Of a stretch of DNA of 64,000 nucleotides, positions 1-9,898 are shown one piece after another. The position numbers were made by a program, and so were the translations under genes. Under the pieces are notes generated by a model, which was not told the origin of the DNA, searched no databases, and saw only the letters and a list, made by a program, of their open reading frames with translations. How positions within the stretch are numbered: the stretch's first letter is position 1; every line of letters begins with the position of its first letter. The stretch lies in the NCBI GenBank assembly GCA_965230565.1, contig CBDDLH010000015.1:62001-126000 (forward strand), written 5' to 3'. This stretch comes from BCD1 sp965230565. GTDB taxonomy: Bacteria; Bacteroidota; Bacteroidia; Chitinophagales; Saprospiraceae.

Positions 1-692
1 AAGCGGGTACCTTCAGGAAATCCATCCAGATACTTTTCCGTTAATACTCCGGAAGCCAATGGGGACCAAATAGTGGTACCTAAACCTACCGTCTTATAAA
101 TCTGACTGTATTCGACTTCAACTTTTTCCCTGTGGAACATATTATACTGTGGCTGCTCCATGGCAGGCCCGATCAGGCGAAGATCTTTGGCAACCATATG
201 AGCCTCCATAATTTCCTGAGCCGACCATTCTGAAGTTCCCCAATATAAAACCTTCCCTTGTTGTATCAGGTGGTTCATCGCCCATACGGTTTCTTCAATC
301 GGCGTATTTTTATCCGGACGATGGCAGAAAAACAGATCGAGATAGTCGACCTGCAACCTTTGCAGTGCAGCATCACAGGCTTCGAAAATATGTTTACGGT
401 TCAATCCTGTCTGGTTGGGCTTTCTTCTGCCATCTCCAAAGAAAACTTTACTCGATACCACATAAGAGGTGCGATCCCACCCTAATTTCTTGAGAATATT
501 CCCCATGACAATCTCCGATTGGCCGCGGGCATAGATCTCTGCATTATCAAAGAAATTCACACCATTGTCATAAGCTTTGATCATTAATTGCTCAGCGACA
601 TCATCTCCGATTTGTTTTCCAAAAGTAAGCCAGGATCCGAGAGAAAGGGCACTCACCTGAAGTCCTGATTTTCCTAATCTGTTGTAAAGCAT
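1..692 (-). CDS. Aldo/keto reductase, Kv-beta-like (partial, 3' end outside window)
   Basis: NADPH-dependent oxidoreductase of the aldo/keto reductase superfamily, closest in style to the voltage-gated potassium channel beta-subunit-like group (AKR6). About 230 residues are present; the C-terminus lies beyond base 1. The start ATG is the complement of 690-692 and opens MLYNRLGKSGLQVSALSLG, the usual first strand. The tetrad is visible: Asp and Tyr in NFFDNAEIY, Lys in VVSSKV, His in FFCHRPD. The later WGTSEW and NQ-type segments (GPAMEQPQYNMF) fit cofactor and substrate contacts. No signal peptide, so cytosolic. The substrate cannot be read from sequence. It is followed on the same strand, upstream, by nothing close, so it is probably monocistronic from its own promoter. 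Confidence 0.9.
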   Translation of the reverse strand, partial: MLYNRLGKSGLQVSALSLGSWLTFGKQIGDDVAEQLMIKAYDNGVNFFDNAEIYARGQSEIVMGNILKKLGWDRTSYVVSSKVFFGDGRRKPNQTGLNRKHIFEACDAALQRLQVDYLDLFFCHRPDKNTPIEETVWAMNHLIQQGKVLYWGTSEWSAQEIMEAHMVAKDLRLIGPAMEQPQYNMFHREKVEVEYSQIYKTVGLGTTIWSPLASGVLTEKYLDGFPEGTR

Positions 693-737
693 ATGTATTT
701 TATTTTTTTTCTATAAACACTCTATCTGAAATGCAGT

Positions 738-3425
738 TTACCGCATGAGGACAATATCCCCGGTAAATATTTTTTCTCTGCCATCACGTAGTCTGACCTT
801 AACGAGATAAACATAAACGCCACTATTCACCGGTTGTCCTCCCAGATTTCCATCCCAACCGAGTCTTTCGTTATTGGGGGTAAAGTTCCTGGCCTCATGC
901 ATCAATCCTCCCCAACGGTTAAAAACCTGAAAAAGTAAAACCTGATTAACATGGTTTTCACTAAAAAACGGCATAAAGTAATCATTGACCTCATCACCAT
1001 CAGGAGAAAATATGGTCGGAACAAAATAATCAATCTCTTCCTTTATAGAAATATCAATACCTGCGAAATCCTTACAACCGAAAATATCCGTTACCTGAAC
1101 GAAATATAATCCTCCATCAATAGCTGTATGTATAGGGTTCAGACAGTCTGAACAGCTCAAATGGGCCTCCGGTGCCCAAATCACCGAAGCCAGGAGGGAT
1201 TCCGGGAAATTCAATTCCAACATCAGTTGGTGTTGTTCCTCTTTCAAAACCTCGATTTCCTCCGGAAGGAACAACATCGGGTTATACAGGGTTGGCATTA
1301 CAAAGTCCTGTTCGAGAACACAATCATTAAAATCCTTAATAATCAACGGATAGGTTTCCCCGGCTACAAGGTCATCAAAAAACTCAGTCTCTTGAAAAGA
1401 AACGGAATCCAGACTGTATAAATAGGGAGTAGTACCTCCTGACGCTGACAAAATCAATTCATCCCCAAAGAGCATTTCACAATCTATAGTTATTTCCTCC
1501 AAAACAGGTGGCTCTGTAATAGTAACCAAATTAACCTCATCACATCCTATAGCATCCGTCACAGATAGTTCATAAGTACCGGGGGAAAGACTATCAACAG
1601 ACATTGCTTGGCCAAGGCCACCACTCCAGGATAATTCAAATGGAGGATTCACTCCAAAAACCTGAGCTGCCACCCTTCCATCATTAAATCCGTTGCAGGA
1701 AACATCTTCAACTATAAAACTCGTCTCAATCTCCATAATTTCGAGCTCCGCTTCACCGAACAGATCTCCATTACAAACCTGATCTCCAATCGAAACGGGT
1801 TCGTAAGTACCTTCTGCAAATGCAGGAATCAGGATATTCGGTTGCATGATTCCTTCAATGGGCGGCTGACTTTCTCCATTAATAGCATATACAAAATCAA
1901 ATGGAGGAATGCCTGAAAAATTAACCTCAAAATAAGCTGTATCCCCTTCACAGATCATGGCCTCCCCTGTCATTTCAACATTGGGAGGTTCTGTGGTTTG
2001 GACAACACAGGTATCGACTGCCCAATGACCACAATGATCGTAAACAGTGACCGCGTACTGGGAAAGTCCTCCTCCGGCAACATCAACCATTGCTTCCGTC
2101 TCGCCAGTATTCCAGACATAAGTATATGGAGGAAATCCTCCATTGACCAGCGGGCTGTGTGAAACGGATTCTCCTGAACAAACCATTATGTCAGGTAAAT
2201 TTACCTGGACGGGTTCCGGTTCCACAATGATCAACGTAGCGGAATCGGAATAACATTCGCAAGGGGTTTCCAGAACAATTCCCAAGGTCTCTCCAATTTC
2301 CATGTCCCCATCATTAAGCGTACTTACGGAAACCATTACAGATGCTTCTCCTGCAGGGATGGTGGCTGTTAACGGAAAAGCAGTAAAGTCCTGGCCGGAA
2401 ACGGCCGTATTTTGATCTGACAAATGATAGGCTACCGTGATCGGGTTGTCCAAAGGCGCTCCGGCTTCTCTCTCAAAAAGGAAATAACCATCACAACCTT
2501 CTCCGACAATTTGAGGGTTATCGGCTCCATAACCATTAGAACTGACTTCAACTTTAGTACCCAGGTTAAAACTACCAGCTTCGAGGAATACTGCAGAATC
2601 ATAAACATTGTCTTTCACATCCCCAATAACCATCCGGATGTGGTAGGTTTCGCAAGGGGTAAGATGCAAAGTAGCCGTCAGTACTTTTGTAAATCCATCG
2701 TATTCGAGAAAATCCTGTTGGGAAGCATTAAAAGGCACCTCACATTCATTGGCATCAGCTTGCGATTCATTGCCAATATAATATAGTGGGTTGACATTGT
2801 GGTTGACAGTATTAATGGAAACCAGGCTCAGACTTCCGGGAATTCTGGCCACATTTTCCGCTCCATCTGTATAGGGCCCTGAAATCCCTGGCCCACTGAT
2901 AAAAAAGCCAAAAACATCATTGAAGTCACTGCCTACATATTCACAATATTCCTCGGAGGCAAAAACGTACCTGAAGGTTATTATGGAATCCAATGGAATG
3001 AAATCAAAACTGATGCCCACTGCATCTTTCACCTCCTCAATAGCAATGGAATCCAGATCGGGGTCACCACTGCCGTCTCCGAAATCAGTGCTGATATCCG
3101 AAGCGGTATTTGGCCCATGTGCATTAGTCACATTACCGGTGGATAAAATGATACCTTCTTCGATCCCGATAACATCCAAACCATTGGAAAAAAAGCCGAT
3201 GCCTTGTTCGTTACCAATGGATTGCACATCAGTTATGGTTTCACATGCACCCCGGGCAAAAACCTCCTGAACCAGGTCCTCAACGGGAAAATCCGGATCA
3301 GCGTTGATGCCTTCCAGTGAAATGGTTTTCTCATTTCCATTGGATACAGGGTTGCGTTCCCGGTCAGCAGACACATGGCCCAACAGAATAAACCCTATAA
3401 AAAACGCAACAAAATCGAGCTTCAT
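738..3425 (-). CDS. Secreted choice-of-anchor L protein with T9SS type B sorting domain
   Basis: An 895-residue exported surface protein. A signal peptide (first ~20 residues, ending near HVSA) is followed by a choice-of-anchor L domain (about residues 45-290; ASEEYCEYVGSDFNDVFGFF and the GDVKDNVYDSAVFLEAGSF ending are typical). A Calx-beta-like segment follows at about 300-400 (TIPAGEASVMVSVSTLNDGD), then Ig/PKD-like stretches and an SprB-type repeat near 615-680 (DVSCNGFNDGRVAAQVFG). The last ~80 residues (PTIFSPDGDEVNDYF to FTGDIVLMR) are the gliding-motility-associated/type B C-terminal signal recognised by T9SS. Proteins of this build are exported and held at the cell surface or released; adhesion is a reasonable guess only. 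No catalytic motif is seen. Confidence 0.88.
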   Translation of the reverse strand: MKLDFVAFFIGFILLGHVSADRERNPVSNGNEKTISLEGINADPDFPVEDLVQEVFARGACETITDVQSIGNEQGIGFFSNGLDVIGIEEGIILSTGNVTNAHGPNTASDISTDFGDGSGDPDLDSIAIEEVKDAVGISFDFIPLDSIITFRYVFASEEYCEYVGSDFNDVFGFFISGPGISGPYTDGAENVARIPGSLSLVSINTVNHNVNPLYYIGNESQADANECEVPFNASQQDFLEYDGFTKVLTATLHLTPCETYHIRMVIGDVKDNVYDSAVFLEAGSFNLGTKVEVSSNGYGADNPQIVGEGCDGYFLFEREAGAPLDNPITVAYHLSDQNTAVSGQDFTAFPLTATIPAGEASVMVSVSTLNDGDMEIGETLGIVLETPCECYSDSATLIIVEPEPVQVNLPDIMVCSGESVSHSPLVNGGFPPYTYVWNTGETEAMVDVAGGGLSQYAVTVYDHCGHWAVDTCVVQTTEPPNVEMTGEAMICEGDTAYFEVNFSGIPPFDFVYAINGESQPPIEGIMQPNILIPAFAEGTYEPVSIGDQVCNGDLFGEAELEIMEIETSFIVEDVSCNGFNDGRVAAQVFGVNPPFELSWSGGLGQAMSVDSLSPGTYELSVTDAIGCDEVNLVTITEPPVLEEITIDCEMLFGDELILSASGGTTPYLYSLDSVSFQETEFFDDLVAGETYPLIIKDFNDCVLEQDFVMPTLYNPMLFLPEEIEVLKEEQHQLMLELNFPESLLASVIWAPEAHLSCSDCLNPIHTAIDGGLYFVQVTDIFGCKDFAGIDISIKEEIDYFVPTIFSPDGDEVNDYFMPFFSENHVNQVLLFQVFNRWGGLMHEARNFTPNNERLGWDGNLGGQPVNSGVYVYLVKVRLRDGREKIFTGDIVLMR

Positions 3426-3844
3426 AAAGTAAAACTAAGAAGAAAAAATATATTTACCAGCCAGTTGTCAAGAAGGGTTTCGGCATTAGCGCCCCCTCCT
3501 TTAATGAACACACTTCAAGTTGTCAATAAAAGCGATAACGACCCATTTTTTTTAGCCAGAAAATTCGTCGACACACTAGATTTTTAAATATTACCAGGTA
3601 ATTTAATACGAACTGGAAAGCGTTTCAAATTTAAAAAAATTATCGGAGATAAACTGACAAATAGAAAAAATTATAATAACTTCGCTTTAGAATCACATCA
3701 AACAATCACACCGGTTTTTTTAACCCTTTTTTACTTTACCTCAGGTAATATTTTGTAATTTTTACAATTTTCAAAATGACAAATCAAGTCATGGTTGAAT
3801 ATACTACAATCTGTCATAATCCTTTAAATAAAAATTTGCTCCCT
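3426..3844. other. Intergenic region between divergent surface-protein genes
   Basis: About 420 AT-rich bases separate the divergent choice-of-anchor L gene and the 12-repeat T9SS gene, so promoters for both must lie here. TAACTTCG near 3677 is one or two bases off the TAnnTTTG element and could serve the plus-strand gene. No RNA gene, clear hairpin or repeat was recognised. Bases 3776-3844 are open in frame with the plus-strand gene but look like leader, because the signal peptide begins at 3845. Confidence 0.5.
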
Positions 3845-6800
3845 ATGTTCACTAAGAAAATTATTCCAATTCTTTTCATGCTTCTCCTGACAACCACAGG
3901 AAAGTTGTTCGCGGATGACTTCCCTTGTCTTGAGGATGTTACCATTTCTACTCAATCGGGTGAAACAACGCTGCTGGCCTGTCAGGGCGACATTGTCGAT
4001 GGTTTTGTAAAATTCAAAACCAGTACTCAGGCGATGCCATTTGCCTATGTAGTTGTGGATGAAAGTGGTACAATTCTTTTGCTTACCCTGGGAAACAACC
4101 TGGATCTCACGTCATTCCAAAACGGCTCCTACAGGATTTATGCCTTTTCTTTTCTGGGCTCCCTGCTGGCTGAAGTAGGTGACAATATTTTCACGGACGA
4201 ACTCGCTTCCTATTGTTACGAGCTGACTATCAACTATGTTTCTCTGAACACCGGAGCTCCTGACGCAGGAACCATTTCGACAGAAGGTCCAACCCTCGTT
4301 TGTGTAGGTGATGAAAATCCAGACGTAATTACCTTTACTAATTCAACTTCAGGTCAGGATCCTTATGTTTATCTGGTAACAGATGCCGACAATATTATTA
4401 CCGCTATTTCCGAAGATGGCTCCTTTGACTTTAATGGTTTTTCTGAAGGAACTTATTTCGTCTCAGGTCTTTCATACATTGGCAATCTTACAGCAACTGT
4501 TGGTATGGACATTAATTCCGGAACCCTCGCCGACGGTTGCAGCACCTTATCAGATGGCTTAATTGCCATTACAGCTTCCAACCCTGATGGCGGTATTGTT
4601 ACCCTTGAAGATGGAGGAGACTCCTATGATATTTGTGACGGTTCTAATGATGCCGTTCTTACATTTGAACATACAACAATTTCCCAGTCCTCCTATGCTT
4701 TGGTTTTAGTAGCTCAAAACAATATTGTACTTTCGGTTATTGACAACCACCAGCTGCCAGTTAGTGAAGTGCCCCTTGGTACTACCTATGTAACAGGCGT
4801 TTCCTATACAGGCAACAGCAATCTTGCCCCCGGACTGGATATATTGAGCCAATTGAGCGACGATTGTTACGAATTATCCGACAATGTGGTTACCCTTTTC
4901 AGGGAGGAATACTCCGGGGGAACGGTAAGTCTGGAGGATGGTGCTATGGATATCACGATATGTGTTGCCAATGGAGAACCGGATTTACTGAACTTCGTCT
5001 CAACCGGAATTTCGGGAGGCGAATCCTTCACTTTTGTAATAACGGATGACCAAAGTAATATTCTGGGTTTTTCTGAAGATGGCACCCACGACTTTGACGA
5101 AGCTCCTCAGGGAACTTGTCTGATATACGGATTAACCTATGACGGCAACCTGCTCGTTGGCGAAGGGGACAACCTACTCACCAACGAACTGGCTGATGGC
5201 TGTTTTGGACTTAGTTCCAATTTTATCACCGTCTACAGGGAGGCCGTTAACGGAGGTACGATCAGCTTTTCCGGCAATGGAAGCGATTATCTCGAATTCT
5301 GTAGCAGCGATGAAGGAACCGAGGTTTTCTTCAATAGTGATGGCGCCGTAGGAGATAATTTCCGCTATATCATTACTGATGAATTTGGCAACATTACCGG
5401 CATTCACCCGGTGACAACTTCCATTACTCCTCCGGTTTTACTTTCCTATACAAGATATATTTACTGGCTTGCTTTCTCCGGAGATGATTACACCGGAGAC
5501 GAAATAGCTGCCTTGATTGGACAAAACCTGGAAACCGCTGTACTGAGAGAAGGGTGCTACGATCTTTCTGATAATCGTGCTGAATTAAAAGTTTCTTATG
5601 TCGATGGAGGAAGTGTGGAACTGGAAGGAGGCAGTACCTCAACGATAGTTTGCAGTAATGACACAGCCAACGGACTGCTCACTTTTGCCAACAATACCGG
5701 AGCTACCGAAAATCAGATATACCTGTTAACTGATGCAAACAATAATATCATCACCTTCATTGAAGGTAATACCGTAAATTTCACCGTTGCCGCTCTTGGT
5801 GACTATCGTGTCTGGAGTGTTTCTTACACAGGAGAGATCATCGCTGAGATCAATGATTCCGCTGATGAAGTCGCTCTGTCAGACGGATGTTATGATCTAT
5901 CGGATAATTTCGTTGAAATTTTCAAAACAGACGTTGAAGGTGGAACTGTTTCAACTCTTGAAGGGGATAATTTCCTGATGCTTTGTCCAGACGGCAATGC
6001 CCCTGAAAGCATAAATTTCACCAATATGGATGCTGTTGGAAACGGTTACGGTTACGTGCTTACCGACGATTCCGGAGTGATCGTAGCGGCTTTGGATGGC
6101 AATATCTTTGAATTCAGTTCCTTACCTGTTGCAGGAATCCTTCATTTCTATGGAGTTGCTTATACCGGGGTATTCGATGCCCCATTCGGTGAAAATGTAG
6201 AAACAGCTGCATTATCAAATGAATGTTATGACCTTTCTGATAATTTTGTTGAAATCATTTACGAAAATGCCCAGGCCGGAACACTTACGGTCAATGAAGG
6301 ACAAACAGAATTATCCATTTGTGTAGGTGATGGCATTCCGGATGTTATCAACTTTGAAGTGGTCGATGCTACTCACCTGAACTACGCTTATGTAGTAACC
6401 AATGACGAAGACTTCATCATCGGGGTTATTTTTGAAGACAGCTTCGACTTTGACAATGCCATTGGTGGCCCGGCCAGAATTTACGGGTTGTCTTATTCGG
6501 GTTCCCTGAACCTGTTCCCTGGAGACAACATCAATGATTTCCCGGCAAGTGATGATTGCTATCAATACACTGAGGATTTTGTCTTACTGAACAAGAACAG
6601 AGTAGATGGAGGCTTGGTTTACGCTGATGATTTTACAGAAAACACCATCTATGTTTGTGCAGGGGACGAAGAGCCGGATGTCATAACCTTTGGCAACAGT
6701 AGTGATGCTGATGAAGCCAATTATCAATACATACTCACAACAGAAGACAACCTCATCATTTCCTTCCTGACCGGAAACGAGCAGGATTTTGAGGACACAG

Positions 6801-8236
6801 GTTTTACGACTTTGAAAATTTGGGGAGTTTCCTATACCGGTAATTTCTCTTCTCCATTTGGATCATTTATTGATCAGGCTGTTTTCTCGGATGAATGTTA
6901 TACCCTTTCTGAAAATTACATTACCATTGTCAGAGGACTTCCTGAGGGGGGCGAAGTTACTACTATTGATGGAGAGACAACCGCTTTGGCTTGTGCCGGC
7001 ACAAGCTCAGGTATTATTGAAATGACTTCAACCAGTACCGCAACCGTCGGATATGTCTGGCTTATGCTGGATGAAAATGGAATTATCGTTGAAGTATTTA
7101 ATGATAACAACGTTGACTTCACCCTTGTCGATCCGGGATTATACAGAGTATGGGGACTTTCATATACTGGAGAATTACTGGCCGAGCCAGGGTTATTGGC
7201 CACACAGGTCGATTTGGCCGGCAGTTGTCACGAGCTCTCTGAAAATTTTGTTGAAGTAATAAGGGCTGAAGATGTCGATGGAGGAAGCATTTCCGTACTC
7301 GGAAGTGAAGAAACGACCATTTACACTTGCCCGGGAGATGATATTGGAGATTTGATCATCCTGGAAACAACCAGTCTTGATCCGGATTACCGATACATCA
7401 TTACCGACACAAACGATATGGTGATCATCCCGCAGATCATTGGCCCTGCTATTGACTTTGATTCCGCTGATCCTGGTGAAGTAAGGATTTACGGGGTCTC
7501 CTTTAATGGGAATAACCTGATTGGTTTTGGTACGGATGTCCTGGAAGATGCGCTTTCGGATAATTGTTACACGACCTCCTCCAATTACATTACCGTAATC
7601 ATCGGGGAGCCCGTTGGCGGCACCCTTACTTCCGACCAGGGAGATGAAGTTACCATAACGGTCGGAGATGAGGTTTCGGATGTTCTGACATTCAGTAATG
7701 AAGGAGCCTCAGAGACTCACTATGTATATGTAATAACCGATGACGAAGAAAACATACTAGGCTTTGTAGACGGTGATAGTCATGACTTTGAAGGAGCTGC
7801 TCCCGGAGTGTGTCACGTTTGGGGTGTTGCTTATACCGGAGATATTGAAATTGTTGAGGGTGAGAACCTATTTGAAGTACTATTCAACAGTGATTGTTAT
7901 AGTATTTCTGATAATTTTGTAACGGTTATCAGAACGGATGGTTCCGAAGGTATTACTGCTGGTGGCAATCAAAATGCCTTTATGAATCTAAGCACTTATC
8001 CTAATCCGGCAACCCAGTATTTCACTGCCAGGTTCAAAATGGGTTCACAAGCGTCTCAAACAGCTGAGTTACTCATTTACGACCTGAATGGCCAGATTAT
8101 TTACAGACAAGAAGTCGCCACTGTGCCTGGTCAGAACGAAATTCCGGTTATGGTAACAGATATGATGCCGGGACTTTATTTCCTTCAATTGCGAAACGAA
8201 AACGAACAACACAGTACTCGTTTTTCCAGGCAATAG
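3845..8236 (+). CDS. Large secreted 12-repeat protein with T9SS type A sorting domain
   Basis: An exported protein of about 1,463 residues. The ATG at 3845 is chosen because it begins a clean signal peptide (MFTKKIIPILFMLLLTTTG, cleavage near FA-DD); an in-frame ATG at 3776 would add 23 non-signal-like residues. The body is about 12 tandem repeats of ~105-115 residues. Each opens with GG.VS....C.GD..PDVI.F, runs through a YvyvlTD..nII core and a G.yrvwGlSYTG segment, and ends in D.CYdLSdNFVe. Paired Cys residues in each repeat suggest a disulfide. The final ~75 residues (STYPNPATQYFTARF to LYFLQL) are a type A sorting domain. Function unknown; the repeats look like beta-sandwich adhesion or stalk modules. 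Degenerate rather than identical repeats suggest old duplication. Confidence 0.85.
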   Translation: MFTKKIIPILFMLLLTTTGKLFADDFPCLEDVTISTQSGETTLLACQGDIVDGFVKFKTSTQAMPFAYVVVDESGTILLLTLGNNLDLTSFQNGSYRIYAFSFLGSLLAEVGDNIFTDELASYCYELTINYVSLNTGAPDAGTISTEGPTLVCVGDENPDVITFTNSTSGQDPYVYLVTDADNIITAISEDGSFDFNGFSEGTYFVSGLSYIGNLTATVGMDINSGTLADGCSTLSDGLIAITASNPDGGIVTLEDGGDSYDICDGSNDAVLTFEHTTISQSSYALVLVAQNNIVLSVIDNHQLPVSEVPLGTTYVTGVSYTGNSNLAPGLDILSQLSDDCYELSDNVVTLFREEYSGGTVSLEDGAMDITICVANGEPDLLNFVSTGISGGESFTFVITDDQSNILGFSEDGTHDFDEAPQGTCLIYGLTYDGNLLVGEGDNLLTNELADGCFGLSSNFITVYREAVNGGTISFSGNGSDYLEFCSSDEGTEVFFNSDGAVGDNFRYIITDEFGNITGIHPVTTSITPPVLLSYTRYIYWLAFSGDDYTGDEIAALIGQNLETAVLREGCYDLSDNRAELKVSYVDGGSVELEGGSTSTIVCSNDTANGLLTFANNTGATENQIYLLTDANNNIITFIEGNTVNFTVAALGDYRVWSVSYTGEIIAEINDSADEVALSDGCYDLSDNFVEIFKTDVEGGTVSTLEGDNFLMLCPDGNAPESINFTNMDAVGNGYGYVLTDDSGVIVAALDGNIFEFSSLPVAGILHFYGVAYTGVFDAPFGENVETAALSNECYDLSDNFVEIIYENAQAGTLTVNEGQTELSICVGDGIPDVINFEVVDATHLNYAYVVTNDEDFIIGVIFEDSFDFDNAIGGPARIYGLSYSGSLNLFPGDNINDFPASDDCYQYTEDFVLLNKNRVDGGLVYADDFTENTIYVCAGDEEPDVITFGNSSDADEANYQYILTTEDNLIISFLTGNEQDFEDTGFTTLKIWGVSYTGNFSSPFGSFIDQAVFSDECYTLSENYITIVRGLPEGGEVTTIDGETTALACAGTSSGIIEMTSTSTATVGYVWLMLDENGIIVEVFNDNNVDFTLVDPGLYRVWGLSYTGELLAEPGLLATQVDLAGSCHELSENFVEVIRAEDVDGGSISVLGSEETTIYTCPGDDIGDLIILETTSLDPDYRYIITDTNDMVIIPQIIGPAIDFDSADPGEVRIYGVSFNGNNLIGFGTDVLEDALSDNCYTTSSNYITVIIGEPVGGTLTSDQGDEVTITVGDEVSDVLTFSNEGASETHYVYVITDDEENILGFVDGDSHDFEGAAPGVCHVWGVAYTGDIEIVEGENLFEVLFNSDCYSISDNFVTVIRTDGSEGITAGGNQNAFMNLSTYPNPATQYFTARFKMGSQASQTAELLIYDLNGQIIYRQEVATVPGQNEIPVMVTDMMPGLYFLQLRNENEQHSTRFSRQ

Positions 8237-8689
8237 AACCATTTTAGATATCCATCTAAAATGGCCGCATGGGATTGTGTAAAAACTCTATTTTTCTAAA
8301 ACATTATCGAAAATGATATTTGTGAAGGTTGAAAAATAGAGTTTTTACGCTTGACTGATTTTAAAAATATGAAGCGTTCGGGGATTTTTTGACAACCTCA
8401 TTTTTTCTAGATACTCGAGATTATCGAATCTCCTTGCTTTTTAGTGTCGCTTAAGAACAACCTCCTTTCAGGTAATTAGGCAGATTGTAAAACATTTTAC
8501 GGCAATTAGTAAACATCTCAGTGTTTTCACTCCTCAAAAGTGAGCTTCTGGTTTTTTATCCCAGGTTCAAGAGCCCTCAAACCTTATTTGAAAATCTAAA
8601 GGCACACGAAATACCTGAATTTTGGTTTTAGCAAAATTTGGGATGTAACCAGAATTTCCTATTTTGAGCCCGACCAAAATCATGTACCA
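8237..8689. other. Intergenic region with two hairpins
   Basis: Directly after the stop codon, ATTTTAGAT (8241-8249) and ATCTAAAAT (8254-8262) form a perfect 9-bp stem with a 4-base loop, a likely transcription end for the T9SS gene although it has no T-run. A larger 18-bp inverted repeat follows (listed separately). From 8350 to 8689 I see no gene, RNA or repeat; the promoter of the following membrane-protein gene should be near its end but no good TAnnTTTG was found. Confidence 0.5.
8279..8348. repeat. Perfect 18-bp inverted repeat with 34-base loop
   Basis: GTAAAAACTCTATTTTTC at 8279-8296 is the exact reverse complement of 8331-8348. The arms are AT-rich with A/T-runs, the loop is 34 bases and holds no gene. 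It could be a transcript-end structure or a small dispersed palindromic element; only one copy is seen in this window. Confidence 0.7.
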
Positions 8690-9679
8690 GTGCTTAGTTT
8701 TTTTCGTACAAATCATTTGATTTCAGGAGCATTACTGATCTTTTATGCAGCATTAATCCGATCAGTGGTTTTTATCCTGCATCCCTGGGAGAAGGTTCCA
8801 GATAGTGGTAGCCCACTGGCTGACCTGCTGTACCATTATTCCGGGACTAATGGCCTCACTCCGGAAATTATTTCCATTGGTATTATCTACATTAATGCCC
8901 TCATAATCAATTACCTGATTGCACATAATTTCTTAGCAAAGGAAATCAATCTGTTCCCCGGATTGTTTTACATCATTGTTTCCAGCTCTGTCCCGGGTTT
9001 TTTAGGCTTATCTTCCTTGCATATTGCCAATACTTTTTTATTGATGGCCTGCTTCAGTATTTTTGAAATTTATAAAAAAAATTCAGTAGCCAAATACATT
9101 TTTAATGCTGGGATTTTGATTGGTTTAAGTTCACTTTTCTTCCTTCCTTATACGATCTTTTTCTTCTGGATTATAGTGGCAGTCAACTCTCTCCATGGCC
9201 TGAAACTGAATAATATTTTCATAAGTTTGACCGGGCTGATCATTCCCTGGCTTTACACTTTCCTTTATGCTTTTTGGGTGGGTGAGGCAGCAGAATATTA
9301 TAACACCTTTATTTTAGAACAAATTGGTTTTCTCAATTTTGATTTTGGACAAACATTAATCGAATTCCTGCCACTGACCATTTTCTTTTTTTTGATATTA
9401 GTGGTACTCTCGGGATATAATAAAAATCTGATCAAAAAGAAATTTGAAGAAAAGAAGAAAATTAACTTGTTATACTGGCTATTATTTTTGGGAGGCTTAA
9501 TGCTGTTATTTTGCACACCGGCTTCTCCTGAACATCTATTGGGTTTAACCATACCGGTTGGAATTCTATTATCCTTCAGTTTCACCAGGATGAAACCTCC
9601 CTTTGATGGATTATATCATTTTCTTTTGTTGATTTTTGTCGTTGGCATGCATTACTTGAAATTCCTGAACGTCATTTAA
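8690..9679 (+). CDS. Polytopic membrane protein, DUF6427-like
   Basis: A 329-residue integral membrane protein with roughly 8-9 hydrophobic helices spread over its whole length and few polar loops. It starts at a GTG (8690); the nearby ATG at 8682 is out of frame. The opening MLSFFRTNHLISGALLIFY and the ANTFLLMACFSIFEIYKKN / AGILIGLSSLFFLPY segments resemble a Bacteroidota-only family that I know as DUF6427, of unknown function; this assignment is from memory of the pattern. It stands alone between intergenic gaps of about 450 and 220 bases. No catalytic or transport signature is visible. Confidence 0.75.
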   Translation: MLSFFRTNHLISGALLIFYAALIRSVVFILHPWEKVPDSGSPLADLLYHYSGTNGLTPEIISIGIIYINALIINYLIAHNFLAKEINLFPGLFYIIVSSSVPGFLGLSSLHIANTFLLMACFSIFEIYKKNSVAKYIFNAGILIGLSSLFFLPYTIFFFWIIVAVNSLHGLKLNNIFISLTGLIIPWLYTFLYAFWVGEAAEYYNTFILEQIGFLNFDFGQTLIEFLPLTIFFFLILVVLSGYNKNLIKKKFEEKKKINLLYWLLFLGGLMLLFCTPASPEHLLGLTIPVGILLSFSFTRMKPPFDGLYHFLLLIFVVGMHYLKFLNVI

Positions 9680-9690
9680 TCAGGAATAAT

Positions 9691-9698
9691 TACCTTTG
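9691..9698 (+). promoter_or_regulatory. Candidate Bacteroidota -7 element (TACCTTTG)
   Basis: A perfect TAnnTTTG match followed by CACC, about 200 bases upstream of the dsbD-like gene. It would give that gene a long leader, or could drive a short untranslated RNA; no separate gene was found between it and 9899. Confidence 0.4.
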
Positions 9699-9898
9699 CA
9701 CCGCTATTGAATCCGGGTATATTTATTGCCTGAATTTTACGGGAGTTTTCATAAACACTTGCATCGGTAAAAATTAGTTGGAATAAACCTTGACTGCTTT
9801 ATGGTGTTATTAAAATATTCATCCTGCACTTCAGGTTATTCCATACCAAACCAATCAATTCCCTTATCGTATCAATTGTTTTAGTAAAAGTTTAATCC

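Noticed and set aside
258..485. Short plus-strand frame at the left edge
   Set aside because: It is antisense to the aldo/keto reductase active-site region.
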